Assembly (NCBI RefSeq): GCF_000154705.2
Contig: NZ_CM002917.1
Coordinates: forward strand, 4,063,353-4,127,352
Length of the DNA: 64,000 nt
Source: Hoeflea phototrophica DFL-43
GTDB taxonomy: Bacteria; Pseudomonadota; Alphaproteobacteria; Rhizobiales; Rhizobiaceae
Direction of reading: 5' to 3'
This document shows positions 13,371-23,869 of the stretch, one piece after another. The notes under the pieces were generated by a model. It saw nothing but the letters and a program-made list of their open reading frames with translations, was not told where the DNA came from and made no database searches. Position 1 is the first letter of the stretch; every line of letters begins with the position of its first letter. Made by a program: the position numbers and the translations under genes.

Positions 13371-13799
13371 TCAGCTCAGATCCTCAGGCAGCTCAGGCAG
13401 CGGAGCAATCTCGATGCCTTCATCAATCAGAGCCTTGGCGTCTTCGCTCGAGGCCTTGCCGACAATACCCCTCGCCTCGGTTTCGCCATGGTGGATCTTT
13501 CGCGCTTCTTCAGGAAAGCGCTCGCCGACATCTTCGGCGTTGGCGCGAACCGCCTGAACCATTTCCTTGAGCTTGCGCATCATTTCACGTTTTTCAGGGT
13601 CCATCGCCAGCGGTCGCGACGCAGCAGCCTCGCGCGACACTGCCACTGCAGGCGCCATCAGAGACTTGCCGATTTTATGAGAACCACACATCGGGCACTC
13701 AACCAGTCCATTCTCGCTTTGCCGGTCGTAGTCCGCGCTCGAGGAAAACCATCCCTCGAATTCGTGTTCCTTCTCGCAATGCAGATTGAACCTGATCAT
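13371..13799 (-). CDS. DUF1178 family zinc-ribbon-like protein
   Basis: Function unknown. The N-terminus (MIRFNLHCEKEHEFEGWF, then ECPMCGSHKIGKSLMAP) has one Cys plus a CPMC pair that look like a small metal-binding ribbon. The rest is helical with an EKREMMRKLKEMVQAVR segment. The family is widespread in Alphaproteobacteria. The start overlaps the nitrilase stop by four bases (ATGA type), evidence for coupled translation. Confidence 0.88.
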   Translation of the reverse strand: MIRFNLHCEKEHEFEGWFSSSADYDRQSENGLVECPMCGSHKIGKSLMAPAVAVSREAAASRPLAMDPEKREMMRKLKEMVQAVRANAEDVGERFPEEARKIHHGETEARGIVGKASSEDAKALIDEGIEIAPLPELPEDLS

Positions 13800-14653
13800 G
13801 CCACTCGTTCCACCTTCTCCACTCCCTGGGCGGCAACCTGATAACTGCGCGCATTTTTGAGATTGGGGATCTTGCCCCGCGCTGCCTTCACTTCATCGAT
13901 CTCCAATGAAGCAGCGATAAAGCCCGGCTCGTCACCTTCGGCTTCCGCGATCACTCGCCCCCAAGGGTCGACGATAATTGAATGGCCATAGGTCTCGCGT
14001 CCATCCTCATGAACGCCGCCTTGCGCAGCAGAAACAACAAAGGCGCCGTTCTCGATTGCGCGGGCACGCTGCAGCACATGCCAATGCGCTTCGCCGGTTT
14101 GCCGGGTGAAGGCTGCAGGTGCGGTCAAGATGTCGGCGCCAGCGAGCGCCAGATCCCGAAACAGGCGCGGAAACCGGATATCATAGCAAATGCCCATACC
14201 CAGCCGCGCGCCATCAATATCGACCGTCCGGGCAAATTCACCGGGTTGATAGACAGCACTTTCGCGCCAGCTTTCACCGCTGTCCAGATCCACATCGAAC
14301 ATGTGGATCTTGTCGTAATGAGCCAGCTTTTCACCATTGGGGTCGAAGACGACGCCTCGATTTGCGGCCATGCCGTCACCTGCCTCCACTGCGGTCGAAC
14401 CGATATGCAGATAAATCTTCAGCTCACGCGCCATAGACGAGGCGGCAGCAAGCACCTCATCCTCAGCCTCCGTCTTGAGAATCTGCTGCAGAGCCTTTCT
14501 GTCGCGCTGAACCGCACCGGTCATTTCAGGTGTCTGGACATAGAGCGCGCCACGCGCGGCAGCCTTGCGAACCAGCGCTTCCATCACCGCTATATTGGCT
14601 GCGGGCTGGACACCAGAACGCATCTGAATGGCAGCAACAACAAGTTCGCTCAT
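13796..14653 (-). CDS. Carbon-nitrogen hydrolase (nitrilase superfamily, Nit-like)
   Basis: Probable omega-amidase or deaminated-glutathione amidase type hydrolase. The catalytic triad is readable: Glu in YVQTPEMTG, Lys in YDKIHMFDVD and Cys in LGMGICYDIRFPRLFRDLA. I start at 14653 (MSELVVAAIQMRSG), which matches the family N-terminus and falls 4 nt after the glutaredoxin stop; an in-frame extension into grxC is unlikely. Clustering with glutaredoxin favours a Nit1-type role in repairing damaged glutathione, but this is inference. Length 285 aa. Confidence 0.92.
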   Translation of the reverse strand: MSELVVAAIQMRSGVQPAANIAVMEALVRKAAARGALYVQTPEMTGAVQRDRKALQQILKTEAEDEVLAAASSMARELKIYLHIGSTAVEAGDGMAANRGVVFDPNGEKLAHYDKIHMFDVDLDSGESWRESAVYQPGEFARTVDIDGARLGMGICYDIRFPRLFRDLALAGADILTAPAAFTRQTGEAHWHVLQRARAIENGAFVVSAAQGGVHEDGRETYGHSIIVDPWGRVIAEAEGDEPGFIAASLEIDEVKAARGKIPNLKNARSYQVAAQGVEKVERVA

Positions 14654-14657
14654 CGGA

Positions 14658-14918
14658 TCATGCTCCTTCCAGCAATGGATCAAGCTTGCCCGCATGTTCA
14701 AGCGCGTGCAACTCGTCGCAGCCACCGACATGAAGACCATCTATGAAGATCTGCGGAAACGTCGCTCGGCCATTGGCCTTGCCGATCATTTCCTGCTTCA
14801 GCTCGGGTGAAAACGTCGCGTCATGCTCGGTGTAAGCCACGTTCTTGCTGTCCAACAGGCGTTTGGCAGCGGTGCAGAATCCGCAGAACTGTCGGGTGTA
14901 AAGCGTCACGTCGGCCAT
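14658..14918 (-). CDS. grxC: Glutaredoxin 3
   Basis: Glutathione-dependent disulfide reductase of the cytoplasm. It has the dithiol centre CGFC after TLYTRQF, the cis-Pro region RATFPQIFIDG and the glutathione-binding HVGGCDELHALE. At 86 aa it is full length. Two adjacent ATG codons (14921, 14918) are out of frame with each other; 14918 gives MADVTLYTR. Confidence 0.94.
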   Translation of the reverse strand: MADVTLYTRQFCGFCTAAKRLLDSKNVAYTEHDATFSPELKQEMIGKANGRATFPQIFIDGLHVGGCDELHALEHAGKLDPLLEGA

Positions 14919-14954
14919 CATGATCTCCATTGGTTCCGGGCGATCGGCACCCTC

Positions 14955-15746
14955 TCAGGCATATAGGGTCTCCGCGCCCGGGCTTGCAACCCTGGCAAAA
15001 GTCAGAATACAGACCTGCTCTGCACCCGCGCGATTGAGAGCTCGGGTCGCCGCCGCAACGGTGGAGCCGGTGGTCAGGACGTCATCGACCAACAACACCT
15101 TGTAACCGGAAATCCGTGGCATTTGAGAAGGCGGCACTGCAAATGCGCCCCGCACATTGTCCTGCCGTGCCCTCAAACCCAGCCCGACCTGCTGGCGGGT
15201 TGCCCGGATCCGGCGCAGCCCTCCAGCTTCAAACGGCTTGCCTGTCAGTTTCGAGATTGCCCGCGCCAGCTCGGCCGACTGATTGTAGCGACGCGAAAGC
15301 AACCGATGCCGGTGCAGCGGAACACTTACGATCACATCACTGTCATCGACAATCTCACGCCCGGCCCGCACCATCCACTTCGCCATCATCTTTGCCAGAT
15401 CCGCACGGTCCGAATATTTGAGGCCCTGAGCCAATTTGCGTGCAACCCCGTCATACAAAACAGCGGCCCGGGCCTTGGCATAGGGTGGCGGATTGGCAAT
15501 TGCCTCCGGTGAAAGCATGCCTTCACCGCGGTCGTGGTCAAACGGAGCACCGGATATGTCGCAAAAGGGGCGCTCGACAAAACGCACAGTACCCCAGCAT
15601 TCGGCACATAAGGCCGCAGATGCCGCCGCAATTCTGCCACAGCCAGCACAGACCGGCGGATAAACCAGCTGCAACAAGTGTCCAGCGCTGCTGCAGAACA
15701 GCAACTTGGTCATATGCCCTAAATGCAGCTTGGCACGAAGTCCCAT
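14955..15746 (-). CDS. comF: ComF family protein (amidophosphoribosyltransferase-like)
   Basis: Homologue of the ComF/GntX family, linked in other bacteria to DNA uptake. The N-terminal zinc-finger region has two Cys pairs (CAGCGRI and CAEC). The C-terminal phosphoribosyltransferase domain has the PRPP motif VLLVDDVLTTGSTV. The GLKYSDRADLAKMMAKWM segment is typical. It is first in the leftward operon leading to grxC (36 nt). Whether this organism is competent cannot be told. Confidence 0.9.
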   Translation of the reverse strand: MGLRAKLHLGHMTKLLFCSSAGHLLQLVYPPVCAGCGRIAAASAALCAECWGTVRFVERPFCDISGAPFDHDRGEGMLSPEAIANPPPYAKARAAVLYDGVARKLAQGLKYSDRADLAKMMAKWMVRAGREIVDDSDVIVSVPLHRHRLLSRRYNQSAELARAISKLTGKPFEAGGLRRIRATRQQVGLGLRARQDNVRGAFAVPPSQMPRISGYKVLLVDDVLTTGSTVAAATRALNRAGAEQVCILTFARVASPGAETLYA

Positions 15747-15808
15747 CGGTTGACTTTAGCGCTGTTCCAGCCAACAAGCGAGCCAAAGACAAACTGCCAG
15801 GACCAAGC

Positions 15809-16693
15809 ATGGAACAGCTGTTCGACCATAGTCTGCTGCGCCAGAGGCGCGAACGCGCATTGGCGCGGCTTGAACCGGACGCTGATTTCCTGATTCGCCG
15901 GGTCGCCGAAGACATGGCAGAAAGGTTGATGGTGGTCGAACGGCTTTTTGAAGCACCAGTACAGGTGCATGGCGGCTTGCCGCTTGCAGCAGATCTGATG
16001 CAGGCCAGCGGCAAGACAGCAGAGTTCAGATTCGTCGACACCTGCCCGGTCCCGGGCAAGAACACCAAAGCCACCAGGCTTGCCTCGCCGGATCTGGTGC
16101 CGCTTGAGCCGCAAAGCGCGGATCTGGTGGTCTCACCGCTCGCACTGCACCTGACCAACGACACGCCTGGCGTCCTGGTGCAGTTGCGCCGGTCACTCAA
16201 GCCCGACGGTCTGCTGCTGGCTGCAACACCGGGTGCGGGAACTCTGGGTGAACTGCGCGAAGCACTGCTTGCCGCGGAAAGCGAGCTGACCGGCGGTGCC
16301 AACGCCAGGATCCACCCCTTCGGCGATGTCCGCGATTACGGCGCACTGCTTCAGCGCGCGGGCTTCGCCCTTCCTGTTACCGACATTGAGGAGGTTGTTG
16401 TCCGTTACAGCGACATGTTCGCGCTGCTACGCGATCTGCGTGCCATGGGGATGACATCATTGCTCACCGAAAGAAGCCGGACGCCGCTGACCAAATCGGT
16501 CTTTCTTCGCGCCGCCGAGATTTACGCCGAGCGGTTTTCCGATCCCGATGGCCGCATTCGGGCCAGCTTCCCGATTGTTCACCTGTCAGGCTGGGCACCG
16601 CACGAGAGCCAGCAGAAGCCGCTCAAACCCGGATCCGCAAAGCAGCGCCTTTCCGACGTCCTGAAGACACCGGAACAAAAGCTTCCCAGATAA
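15809..16693 (+). CDS. SAM-dependent methyltransferase, BioC / NDUFAF5-like
   Basis: Class I methyltransferase of 294 aa, starting MEQLFDHSLLRQRRERAL, a family N-terminus; the frame stays open far upstream but that part overlaps comF antisense. The domain is divergent: the segment SADLVVSPLALHLTNDTPGVLVQLRRSLKPDG matches the BioC/NDUFAF5 group, whereas the usual glycine-rich SAM loop is degraded. Relatives in Rhizobiales sit opposite comF just like this. Human NDUFAF5 hydroxylates a complex I subunit; the bacterial role is unproved. Confidence 0.85.
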   Translation: MEQLFDHSLLRQRRERALARLEPDADFLIRRVAEDMAERLMVVERLFEAPVQVHGGLPLAADLMQASGKTAEFRFVDTCPVPGKNTKATRLASPDLVPLEPQSADLVVSPLALHLTNDTPGVLVQLRRSLKPDGLLLAATPGAGTLGELREALLAAESELTGGANARIHPFGDVRDYGALLQRAGFALPVTDIEEVVVRYSDMFALLRDLRAMGMTSLLTERSRTPLTKSVFLRAAEIYAERFSDPDGRIRASFPIVHLSGWAPHESQQKPLKPGSAKQRLSDVLKTPEQKLPR

Positions 16694-16829
16694 AGGATTG
16701 GACCCGGCGTTACCGGATGGTCTCTGAATTTTTCGGTGCGGGCACCAGCCGCAGTACAGATTGCACGCCCCAAAGCCCACCGTCGGCCAAATCGCAAGTT
16801 GCGGCAAGCCAATTGCTCGTGGGCATTGC
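16694..16829. other. Short intergenic gap between convergent genes
   Basis: About 136 bp between the BioC-like gene and a convergent small gene. I see no gene, strong hairpin or repeat. Confidence 0.4.
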
Positions 16830-17153
16830 TCAGCAGTCTCCCGACGTACTGCCATCGGAAAGTATGATGCAAAGGGCTCCCGGCGCATCCTGCAAAATGG
16901 ACTTTCGCACGGTGTAAACCCGGCTGTTTGAACCGGTCGGGATCGAACCGGTGGTAATGTTGTCAAACTGTTTTGGAGACCAGGCAATCCTAGCGCTGGA
17001 AGTCCGCTCCGCAGCGAGTGGGGTAAGAATCGCCGCCAATGCGATCGCTGCTGTTCCAAACAGCAAAGCCACACGAACGGCCCCTATGCGTTTGGGCTGA
17101 TTCTCAGCACCGGATCTATCCATTACAGTCACCCAAAAATCACCACTGGCCAT
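16830..17153 (-). CDS. Conserved hypothetical protein, single membrane segment
   Basis: 107 aa: short cytoplasmic N-terminus, one hydrophobic segment (about residues 28-45, VALLFGTAAIALAAILTPLA) and a periplasmic C-terminal domain with VYTVRKSILQDAPGALCIIL and a final DGSTSGDC containing a paired Cys. Similar small proteins occur in Rhizobiaceae; no function is known to me. I take the ATG at 17153, which has GGAGAC 3 nt upstream; an ATG at 17123 (MDRSG) is the alternative. Confidence 0.7.
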   Translation of the reverse strand: MASGDFWVTVMDRSGAENQPKRIGAVRVALLFGTAAIALAAILTPLAAERTSSARIAWSPKQFDNITTGSIPTGSNSRVYTVRKSILQDAPGALCIILSDGSTSGDC

Positions 17154-17274
17154 AACGTCTCCATTGGGGAACGCAACGAAACCCCTAACCGAACATGATT
17201 TTGACGCACGTGGATTGAGGATTGATTAACGCTGTTGCCGATTGCCGGTTCCGGTTCCATATGCGTCCGAAAAT

Positions 17275-17682
17275 TCAAATAAGATCAATGAGATGGGGTA
17301 TAAGCGGTTCATCGGCAGGGGGCATCGGATACTGCCGCATATCGCGCGGGCGAACCCATTTGATAGCCTGGCCTTCAAGACCACGTGCAGGCCCTTCGAA
17401 CCTGCGGCAGATGAACAATGGCATCAGAAGATGAAAATCGTCATAGCCGTAACTTGCGAAGGTCAGCGGCGCCAGGCAATCTTCTTTGGTGACGACCCCA
17501 AGTTCTTCGGCAAGCTCACGAATAAGCGCTGACTCTGGTGTTTCACCATCCTCGACCTTGCCTCCGGGGAACTCCCACAGGCCAGCAAGTTTCTTGCCCT
17601 CGGGGCGTTGCGACAAAAGCACCCGCCCATCGGCATCAACCAGCGCACAGGCTGTCACCAGAACAATTTGTTTTTCTGTCAT
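17275..17682 (-). CDS. mutT: MutT family Nudix hydrolase (8-oxo-dGTP diphosphatase)
   Basis: Hydrolyses oxidised nucleoside triphosphates such as 8-oxo-dGTP to keep them out of DNA. The complete Nudix box is visible: G-GKVEDGETPESALIRELAEELG-V at about residues 38-60. The 135-aa protein begins MTEKQIVLVTACAL. It starts 4 nt after the GNAT stop and is last in the ppi–argJ–GNAT–mutT operon, an order seen in other Rhizobiaceae. Confidence 0.93.
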   Translation of the reverse strand: MTEKQIVLVTACALVDADGRVLLSQRPEGKKLAGLWEFPGGKVEDGETPESALIRELAEELGVVTKEDCLAPLTFASYGYDDFHLLMPLFICRRFEGPARGLEGQAIKWVRPRDMRQYPMPPADEPLIPHLIDLI

Positions 17683-17686
17683 TGAG

Positions 17687-18445
17687 TCAGGATCCTGGTT
17701 TCTGCCTATAGGCGTAACGGTAGACTTCGCCAAAACCGAGCCCCCTGTAGAGGGAAACAGCGGCCTCATTGACGCTCTCCACCTGAAGCCAGGCGGTATC
17801 AGCCCCTCTATGCCGGGCCCATCGCAAGGCCGCCCGCACGACTTCATTGCCATGGCCGCTGCGGCGTGAATCCATCCGGGTAGCGAGCTCAAACAAACCC
17901 GCCAGGTCGTTGTCATGGACACACAGCGCCGTTGCAAGCGGCCCGTTGGCCTCGTCCTCGATGACGAACAGCCCATTTGGCGGACGTATCGAACTCAAAA
18001 CCTCAGTCAATCCAGCCTTAAGCGACTGATCGCGGCCATGAACCGTGATCGATGCATCAACATAGCGGCCGATATCGCGCACTGGCAGATGATCCATACC
18101 GCCATCTATATCCAGTTGATCAATGATCCCGATCATCACGATCGTTTCATCAAACCTGTGCCAGCCATGTGCATCGAGATAGGATTCCAGTGGCGCTGGC
18201 GCCAAGGGTGACTGGCGAAACACCAATGGCCGGTCATAGGCATCAAACCGTCTTGCAGCCCGCTCGACACGGGCTTCGATATCGCCATGGTCTGAAGGGT
18301 CCAGCGGATTGACCGAATTCAGCCTCTTGGACGGATGCCCCGCCGTAAGCCTCAGCTGCCAGCTGCCATCATACTGGATCGAGGCCGCCGGCCACGCCCG
18401 GAAACCAACAGCTTCAAGCCGTCTGACAATCGCAAGATTGGGCAC
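17687..18445 (-). CDS. GNAT family N-acetyltransferase
   Basis: 252 aa, with the acetyl-CoA-binding pyrophosphate loop in the C-terminal half (TRMDSRRSGHGNEVVRAAL, then AWLQVESVNEAAVSLYRGLG), a classic GNAT motif A/B. The N-terminal half (RRLEAVGFRAWPA to WHRFDET) is a degenerate second GNAT unit. The start is GTG at 18445; an ATG at 18450 is out of frame. It lies 34 nt after argJ, so a role in arginine or amino-acid metabolism is possible; the substrate is unknown. Confidence 0.88.
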   Translation of the reverse strand: MPNLAIVRRLEAVGFRAWPAASIQYDGSWQLRLTAGHPSKRLNSVNPLDPSDHGDIEARVERAARRFDAYDRPLVFRQSPLAPAPLESYLDAHGWHRFDETIVMIGIIDQLDIDGGMDHLPVRDIGRYVDASITVHGRDQSLKAGLTEVLSSIRPPNGLFVIEDEANGPLATALCVHDNDLAGLFELATRMDSRRSGHGNEVVRAALRWARHRGADTAWLQVESVNEAAVSLYRGLGFGEVYRYAYRQKPGS

Positions 18446-18479
18446 TTCATGCTCCGCCTAAAAGGTGTCCGTGCTGCCG

Positions 18480-19721
18480 TCAGCTCCGGTAATCACCATT
18501 GATCTCGACATAGGCTTTGGTCAGATCGCAGGTAAAAACCCGTGCCGAACCAGATCCAATACCCAGCTCCACCCGGATCAGGATCTCATCGCGCTTCATG
18601 ACCTCAGAAGCCGAAGCCTCACTGTAACCAGGATCCCGTTCGCCATCCACAGCAACCCGCACATCGCCAAACCAGATTGCAAGCCGGTCACGATCCGCGG
18701 GCTCTCCCGCCTTGCCGACGGCCATCACAACCCGGCCCCAATTCGCATCTTCACCTGCAATCGCGGTCTTGACCAGCGGCGAGTTGGCAATAGAGCGAGC
18801 AATTCGGCCCGCGGAACCATCCGACACGGCACTCTCGACGATGATTTCGACCTGCTTGCGCGCACCTTCACCGTCCCGCACAATCTGGACCGCCAGGTCC
18901 TCCATCATATCCGACAGTGCCTTCGCAAAACCTTCGGCCCGCGGATCATCCGCACCCGCAATTCGTCCCGCACCCGAGCCGGAAGCCGCCCCTGTGGCAA
19001 ACACCAGCAAGGTATCTGAGGTCGATGTATCGCTGTCCACTGTCACTGCATTGAAAGTTGAACCGACATAATGGCCAAGCATCGTCTGCAGTGCCTCGGG
19101 CTCAATATCAGCATCCGTGACGATAAATGAGAGCATTGTCGCCATATCCGGCGCGATCATACCTGCACCTTTGGCAATACCGTTGAGCGTAACCGTTACG
19201 CCATCGATCTTGGCAGTGCGTGTAGCGACCTTTGGATAGGTGTCCGTGGTCATGATGGCGCGAGCTGCATCCAGCCAGCGAGCGCCGCTCGCCGATTGAG
19301 CCATCCCGTCCAGAACCCCTGCAAACTTGGTCGCGTCAAGCGGTTCGCCGATCACCCCCGTTGAAGCAAGGAACACCTCGGCTTCGGTGCACCCGACCGC
19401 CTTTGCCGCAGCCTCCGCGGTCATGGTCGTGGCCACCCGGCCCTTCTGACCGGTAAATGCATTGGCATTACCCGAATTGACCACCAGCGCCCTGGCACGT
19501 CCACCACCGAGATTGCCCCGGCAGAAATCCACCGGCGCAGAAGGGCATTTGGACGTCGTAAACACTCCAGCCACCGCAGCCGGTTGATCAAAAACCATCA
19601 GCATCAGGTCCGTGCGGCCCTTGTACTTGATCCCGGCCGCAGCAGTTTCGATGCGCACGCCGTCAATCGCCGGAAGCTCGGGATAGCGTTTTGGCGCAAG
19701 TGGAGAGATATCGCCAGACAT
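18480..19721 (-). CDS. argJ: Bifunctional ornithine acetyltransferase / N-acetylglutamate synthase
   Basis: Moves the acetyl group from N-acetylornithine to glutamate (cyclic arginine pathway) and may also use acetyl-CoA. ArgJ self-cleaves before the Thr of the APDMATML motif, present here in [16 protein letters not shown] (near residue 185). The N-terminal [16 protein letters not shown] and the C-terminal ending VEINGDYRS are typical. 413 aa is the family length. It works with argH at 45 kb in arginine synthesis. Confidence 0.97.
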   Translation of the reverse strand: MSGDISPLAPKRYPELPAIDGVRIETAAAGIKYKGRTDLMLMVFDQPAAVAGVFTTSKCPSAPVDFCRGNLGGGRARALVVNSGNANAFTGQKGRVATTMTAEAAAKAVGCTEAEVFLASTGVIGEPLDATKFAGVLDGMAQSASGARWLDAARAIMTTDTYPKVATRTAKIDGVTVTLNGIAKGAGMIAPDMATMLSFIVTDADIEPEALQTMLGHYVGSTFNAVTVDSDTSTSDTLLVFATGAASGSGAGRIAGADDPRAEGFAKALSDMMEDLAVQIVRDGEGARKQVEIIVESAVSDGSAGRIARSIANSPLVKTAIAGEDANWGRVVMAVGKAGEPADRDRLAIWFGDVRVAVDGERDPGYSEASASEVMKRDEILIRVELGIGSGSARVFTCDLTKAYVEINGDYRS

Positions 19722-19768
19722 CGGTGGATCCTTAGAATGAACAGAACGGTTCCATTGCGTGCCGGCGT

Positions 19769-20620
19769 TTACTGCTGCGCGCTGATTGCCTCGTATGCGG
19801 TCTTCAGACCCTCATCAAGGACCTCGATATCGACGTTGTCGCGGGCCTCGCGAATGAGCTCGCCATAGCGCTCACGAAGGAGAACCTGACGAATCTGGTC
19901 TGCGACCTGTTCGAATGGCGGGGGCGCTGCGTCCCGGCGATCCTCGACCTTGATCACATGCCAGCCGAACTGTGTCTTGACCGGCTCCTTGCCATACTGA
20001 CCTTTCTCAAGCGCGAAAGCCGCGGCCTCGAACTCTGGAACCATGCGGCCCTTGGTGAAATAGCCAAGATCCCCACCATTGCCCGCGCTCGGACCGGTCG
20101 ACTTTTCCTTAGCCAGCTCGGCGAAATCCTTGCCGGCATCAAGCTCGGTGATCAGCGCTTTGGCTTCATCTTCCGTCTCAACGAGGATATGGCGGGCACT
20201 GATTTCCTCTTCTGCCTGCGTGGCCGCAACTTCCTGATCGTAGCGTGCCTTCACATCGGCATCCGAGATGGACTCAACGACTCCCGACCTGAACAACACA
20301 TTGTGCAGAGCGCGATCACGCTGGAATGCCATCAGCCGCTTGAACTCTTCGGTCTGGTCCAGCTCCTCGGCTTCAGCCTTTCGCGCCAGTGCCTTGATAT
20401 CGATCACAGCCGCCAACGCGGCCACACGGCGCTGCTCGGCCGGAAGCCTTTCGAACTGCGGATCAAGATCGGCTTCAGCCATCTGAAGCTCCGAGGTGCG
20501 GATTTCAACGCCACCAACCATTGCGACAACAGGATCATCTGCCTCTTGCGCGAAGCCCTTAGCCGGCAGGAAGGCGATGCTTGTGAAAAGGAGTGTGGCT
20601 GCAAGCTGCGATAGGCGCAT
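19769..20620 (-). CDS. Parvulin-type peptidyl-prolyl cis-trans isomerase (PpiC/PrsA-like)
   Basis: Periplasmic folding factor. A signal peptide ([19 protein letters not shown]..., cleavage likely after GFAQ) is followed by a SurA/PrsA-type N-terminal helical region and a rotamase domain (about 140-235) with [35 protein letters not shown] and [12 protein letters not shown]. 283 aa. It is divergent from secA, so an exported folding helper sits beside the export motor. First gene of the argJ operon. Confidence 0.93.
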   Translation of the reverse strand: MRLSQLAATLLFTSIAFLPAKGFAQEADDPVVAMVGGVEIRTSELQMAEADLDPQFERLPAEQRRVAALAAVIDIKALARKAEAEELDQTEEFKRLMAFQRDRALHNVLFRSGVVESISDADVKARYDQEVAATQAEEEISARHILVETEDEAKALITELDAGKDFAELAKEKSTGPSAGNGGDLGYFTKGRMVPEFEAAAFALEKGQYGKEPVKTQFGWHVIKVEDRRDAAPPPFEQVADQIRQVLLRERYGELIREARDNVDIEVLDEGLKTAYEAISAQQ

Positions 20621-20656
20621 GAAGTTACCTTTCTTAGGGAAGCTTTCTGTGAGTGG

Positions 20657-20675
20657 TTGCCCCCATGCGGGGCAA
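20657..20675. other. Perfect 7-bp hairpin in the ppi/secA divergent region
   Basis: TTGCCCC and GGGGCAA flank a 5-nt spacer. It lies about 40 nt upstream of the ppi start and about 200 nt before secA. No T-run follows on either strand, so it is more likely an operator or leader structure than a terminator. Confidence 0.3.
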
Positions 20676-20874
20676 TATTGGCCACCTTAAGACGGCTCCT
20701 GGCCGCCGTTGACATCGTTCAACCCCCCTCTTATCTGTCAGCCATCTGTCCGTCCAGACGGCTTTCACCTGGTGAAGCCCGTTCAGGCGGCGTTTTCCAA
20801 CTGTTCCACCGGCAGCACGCCAGCGCCGGTTGCCCGCCCTGCCGCCAGTGCAGTCAGAAGAAAGGACCATAGAA

Positions 20875-23592
20875 ATGGTCAAGATCGGCGCTATCGCTCG
20901 AAAACTGTTCGGCTCCTCCAACGACCGGAGAATACGGGCCTACAATCCGAAAGTTGCGGCCATCAATGCTCTTGAAGCGGAACTTGGCGCCTTGAGCGAT
21001 GCCGAGGTCGCGGCGCGGACTGTCCAGTTCAGAGAGCAGATCGCCAATGGAACGAAGCTTGAAGATCTCCTGGTTCCCGCTTTCGCAACTGTGCGCGAAG
21101 CCGCCAAGCGTGCCATCGGCCTCAGACCATTCGACGTTCAGCTGATCGGCGGAATGATCCTGAACGAAAATTCAATTGCCGAAATGAAGACCGGCGAAGG
21201 CAAGACGCTGGTTGCCACGCTGCCGGTCTACCTCAATGCCCTGTCCGGCGATGGCGTGCATGTGGTCACCGTCAACGATTACCTGGCCCGGCGCGATGCG
21301 GAATGGATGAGCCAGATCTATGGCTTCCTTGGAATGACAACCGGCATCATCACACATGGGATGAATGACGATGAGCGGCGCGAGGCCTATGCCTGCGACA
21401 TCACCTACGCCACCAACAACGAGCTCGGCTTCGATTATTTGCGCGACAACATGAAGTATGATCGCGCCCAGATGGTTCAGCGTGGGCACAATTACGCCAT
21501 CGTCGACGAAGTCGATTCGATCCTGGTGGATGAGGCACGCACGCCGCTCATCATTTCCGGCCCGCTTGATGACCGCTCGGATCTTTACAACAGCATTGAC
21601 ACGCTGATTCAGAAGCTTGAGCCCGACGATTACGAGATCGACGAGAAGCAGCGTTCGGCAACCTTTACCGAAGTCGGCACCGAGAAGCTTGAAGCCATGC
21701 TCGCCGAAGCGGACATGCTCAAGGGCGAATCGCTTTACGACGTCGAAAATGTCGCAGTGGTCCACCACATCAACAACGCACTCAAGGCGCATCGCCTCTT
21801 CACCAAGGACAAGGATTACATTGTCCGCAATGACGAGATCGTCATTATCGATGAGTTTACCGGTCGCATGATGCCGGGACGCCGCTTCTCGGAAGGCCAG
21901 CACCAGGCGTTGGAAGCCAAGGAAGGCGTGCGCATCCAGCCCGAGAACCAGACTCTGGCCTCGATCACGTTCCAGAATTACTTCCGGATGTATTCGAAGC
22001 TTGCCGGCATGACCGGCACTGCCGCAACCGAAGCCGAAGAATTCGGCAATATCTACGGCCTTGATGTCGCTGAAGTTCCCACCAATGTCCCCATCGCGCG
22101 TATCGATGAGGATGACGAGGTCTACCGCACCGTCGAGGAGAAATACGAGGCGATCAGCGTCGACATCAAGGAGGCACGGGCCCGCAAGCAGCCAGTGCTG
22201 GTCGGCACCACCTCGATCGAGAAATCCGAACTTCTCGCAGACATGTTACGTAAGCAAGGGCTTACTGATTTCAACGTTCTGAACGCGCGCTATCATGAGC
22301 AGGAAGCCTATATCGTCTCGCAGGCGGGCGTGCCCGGAGCGATCACAATCGCCACCAACATGGCAGGCCGTGGTACCGATATCCAGCTCGGCGGCAATGC
22401 CGACATGCGCGTCGCCCAGGAACTCGGCGATATGCCGGAAGGGCCCGAGCGCGACGCGAAGGAAGCCGAAATCAGGGCTCAGATCCAGGCGCTCAAGGAC
22501 GAAGCACTGGCAGCCGGCGGGCTTTATGTTCTTGCCACCGAACGCCACGAGAGCCGCCGCATCGACAACCAGCTGCGTGGTCGATCCGGACGTCAGGGCG
22601 ATCCGGGGCGGTCCAAGTTCTTTCTCTCGCTGCAAGACGATCTGATGCGCATCTTCGGTTCGGATCGCATGGACGGGATGCTCAAGTCCCTTGGCCTCAA
22701 GGAAGGCGAGGCCATCGTTCACCCGTGGATCAACAAGGCGCTCGAACGGGCCCAGAAAAAGGTTGAGGCGCGGAACTTCGACATCCGCAAGAACCTGCTC
22801 AAGTTCGATGATGTCATGAACGACCAGCGCAAGGTCGTCTTCGAGCAGCGCAAGGAGCTCATGGATGCGGAATCGATTTCCGAAACCATCGCCGATATGC
22901 GTCAGGAAGTGATCGACAATCTTGTCAATCTGCACATCCCGGAAAAGGCCTATGCCGAACAGTGGAATGTGACAGAGCTCAAGAAAGGCGTCGAGGCCTA
23001 CCTCAATCTGAGCCTCCCGATCGAGGAATGGGCTGCGGAAGAGGGCATCGCCGAAGACGACATCCGGGCACGGATCACAGAAGCCGTCGAGAAGCTTGCC
23101 GCCGAGCGCGCCGAGCGTTTCGGTCCGGAAGTCATGACCTATGTTGAAAAATCCGTTGTCCTTCAGACACTTGACCATCTCTGGCGCGAGCATCTGGTCA
23201 ACCTTGATCACCTGCGTTCCGTCGTTGGTTTCCGGGGCTACGCACAGCGTGATCCACTGCAGGAGTACAAGTCCGAGGCATTCGAACTGTTCCAGGCATT
23301 GCTCGCCAATCTCCGCCAGGCAGTGATGGCGCAATTGATGCGCGTCGAGATTGTGCGTGAAGCAGCCGCGGCGCCGGAACCAACCTTGCCGGAGGGCATG
23401 GAAGGTCACCACATCGATCCGGATACCGGCAGAGATGAGTTCGAAACCGCAACAGAGCAGGAGACCACCGGAATTGTTGCGCCAGAAGCGCGAAATCCCG
23501 AGGATCCTGACACCTGGGGAAAGGTTGGCCGCAATGAACCTTGCCCTTGCGGTTCAGGCAAGAAGTTCAAACACTGTCACGGCGCGTTTTGA
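20875..23592 (+). CDS. secA: Preprotein translocase ATPase SecA
   Basis: Motor that drives unfolded proteins through SecYEG. I start at 20875 ([13 protein letters not shown]), with AGAAGAAAGGA upstream. 905 aa. Walker [19 protein letters not shown]-like [19 protein letters not shown], the second motor domain GTTSIEKSE to [14 protein letters not shown] and [13 protein letters not shown] are all present. The C-terminal SecB/zinc-binding motif [14 protein letters not shown] ends the protein. Confidence 0.98.
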   Translation: MVKIGAIARKLFGSSNDRRIRAYNPKVAAINALEAELGALSDAEVAARTVQFREQIANGTKLEDLLVPAFATVREAAKRAIGLRPFDVQLIGGMILNENSIAEMKTGEGKTLVATLPVYLNALSGDGVHVVTVNDYLARRDAEWMSQIYGFLGMTTGIITHGMNDDERREAYACDITYATNNELGFDYLRDNMKYDRAQMVQRGHNYAIVDEVDSILVDEARTPLIISGPLDDRSDLYNSIDTLIQKLEPDDYEIDEKQRSATFTEVGTEKLEAMLAEADMLKGESLYDVENVAVVHHINNALKAHRLFTKDKDYIVRNDEIVIIDEFTGRMMPGRRFSEGQHQALEAKEGVRIQPENQTLASITFQNYFRMYSKLAGMTGTAATEAEEFGNIYGLDVAEVPTNVPIARIDEDDEVYRTVEEKYEAISVDIKEARARKQPVLVGTTSIEKSELLADMLRKQGLTDFNVLNARYHEQEAYIVSQAGVPGAITIATNMAGRGTDIQLGGNADMRVAQELGDMPEGPERDAKEAEIRAQIQALKDEALAAGGLYVLATERHESRRIDNQLRGRSGRQGDPGRSKFFLSLQDDLMRIFGSDRMDGMLKSLGLKEGEAIVHPWINKALERAQKKVEARNFDIRKNLLKFDDVMNDQRKVVFEQRKELMDAESISETIADMRQEVIDNLVNLHIPEKAYAEQWNVTELKKGVEAYLNLSLPIEEWAAEEGIAEDDIRARITEAVEKLAAERAERFGPEVMTYVEKSVVLQTLDHLWREHLVNLDHLRSVVGFRGYAQRDPLQEYKSEAFELFQALLANLRQAVMAQLMRVEIVREAAAAPEPTLPEGMEGHHIDPDTGRDEFETATEQETTGIVAPEARNPEDPDTWGKVGRNEPCPCGSGKKFKHCHGAF

Positions 23593-23648
23593 GCACGGTT
23601 CTCACCGCGCCAGGAAGCGTCTAGAGCGCCAATCCTGCAACATCTTAC

Positions 23649-23676
23649 AAGGGGTCGTCTTTCGACCCCTTTTTTC
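23649..23676 (+). terminator. Rho-independent terminator of secA
   Basis: AAGGGGTCG and CGACCCCTT form a 9-bp stem with a 5-nt loop, followed by a T-run, about 57 nt after the secA stop. Confidence 0.9.
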
Positions 23677-23869
23677 GATCAAGCTTCCGTCTAAATCGCT
23701 CCATTTTGACCCATGTGAACTCGTCCGGGCATGATCAGGCACGAACCTCGACCAAAAGCGTACCAAGAAGCAAAGCCAAACATCATCCAAGAGGCCTTTG
23801 CCCACCTTGTCTCAAACCGTTTCTTAACGTCGTCATGCCAAGTTGCTGCCGAAACAACGGATTTGAAAC

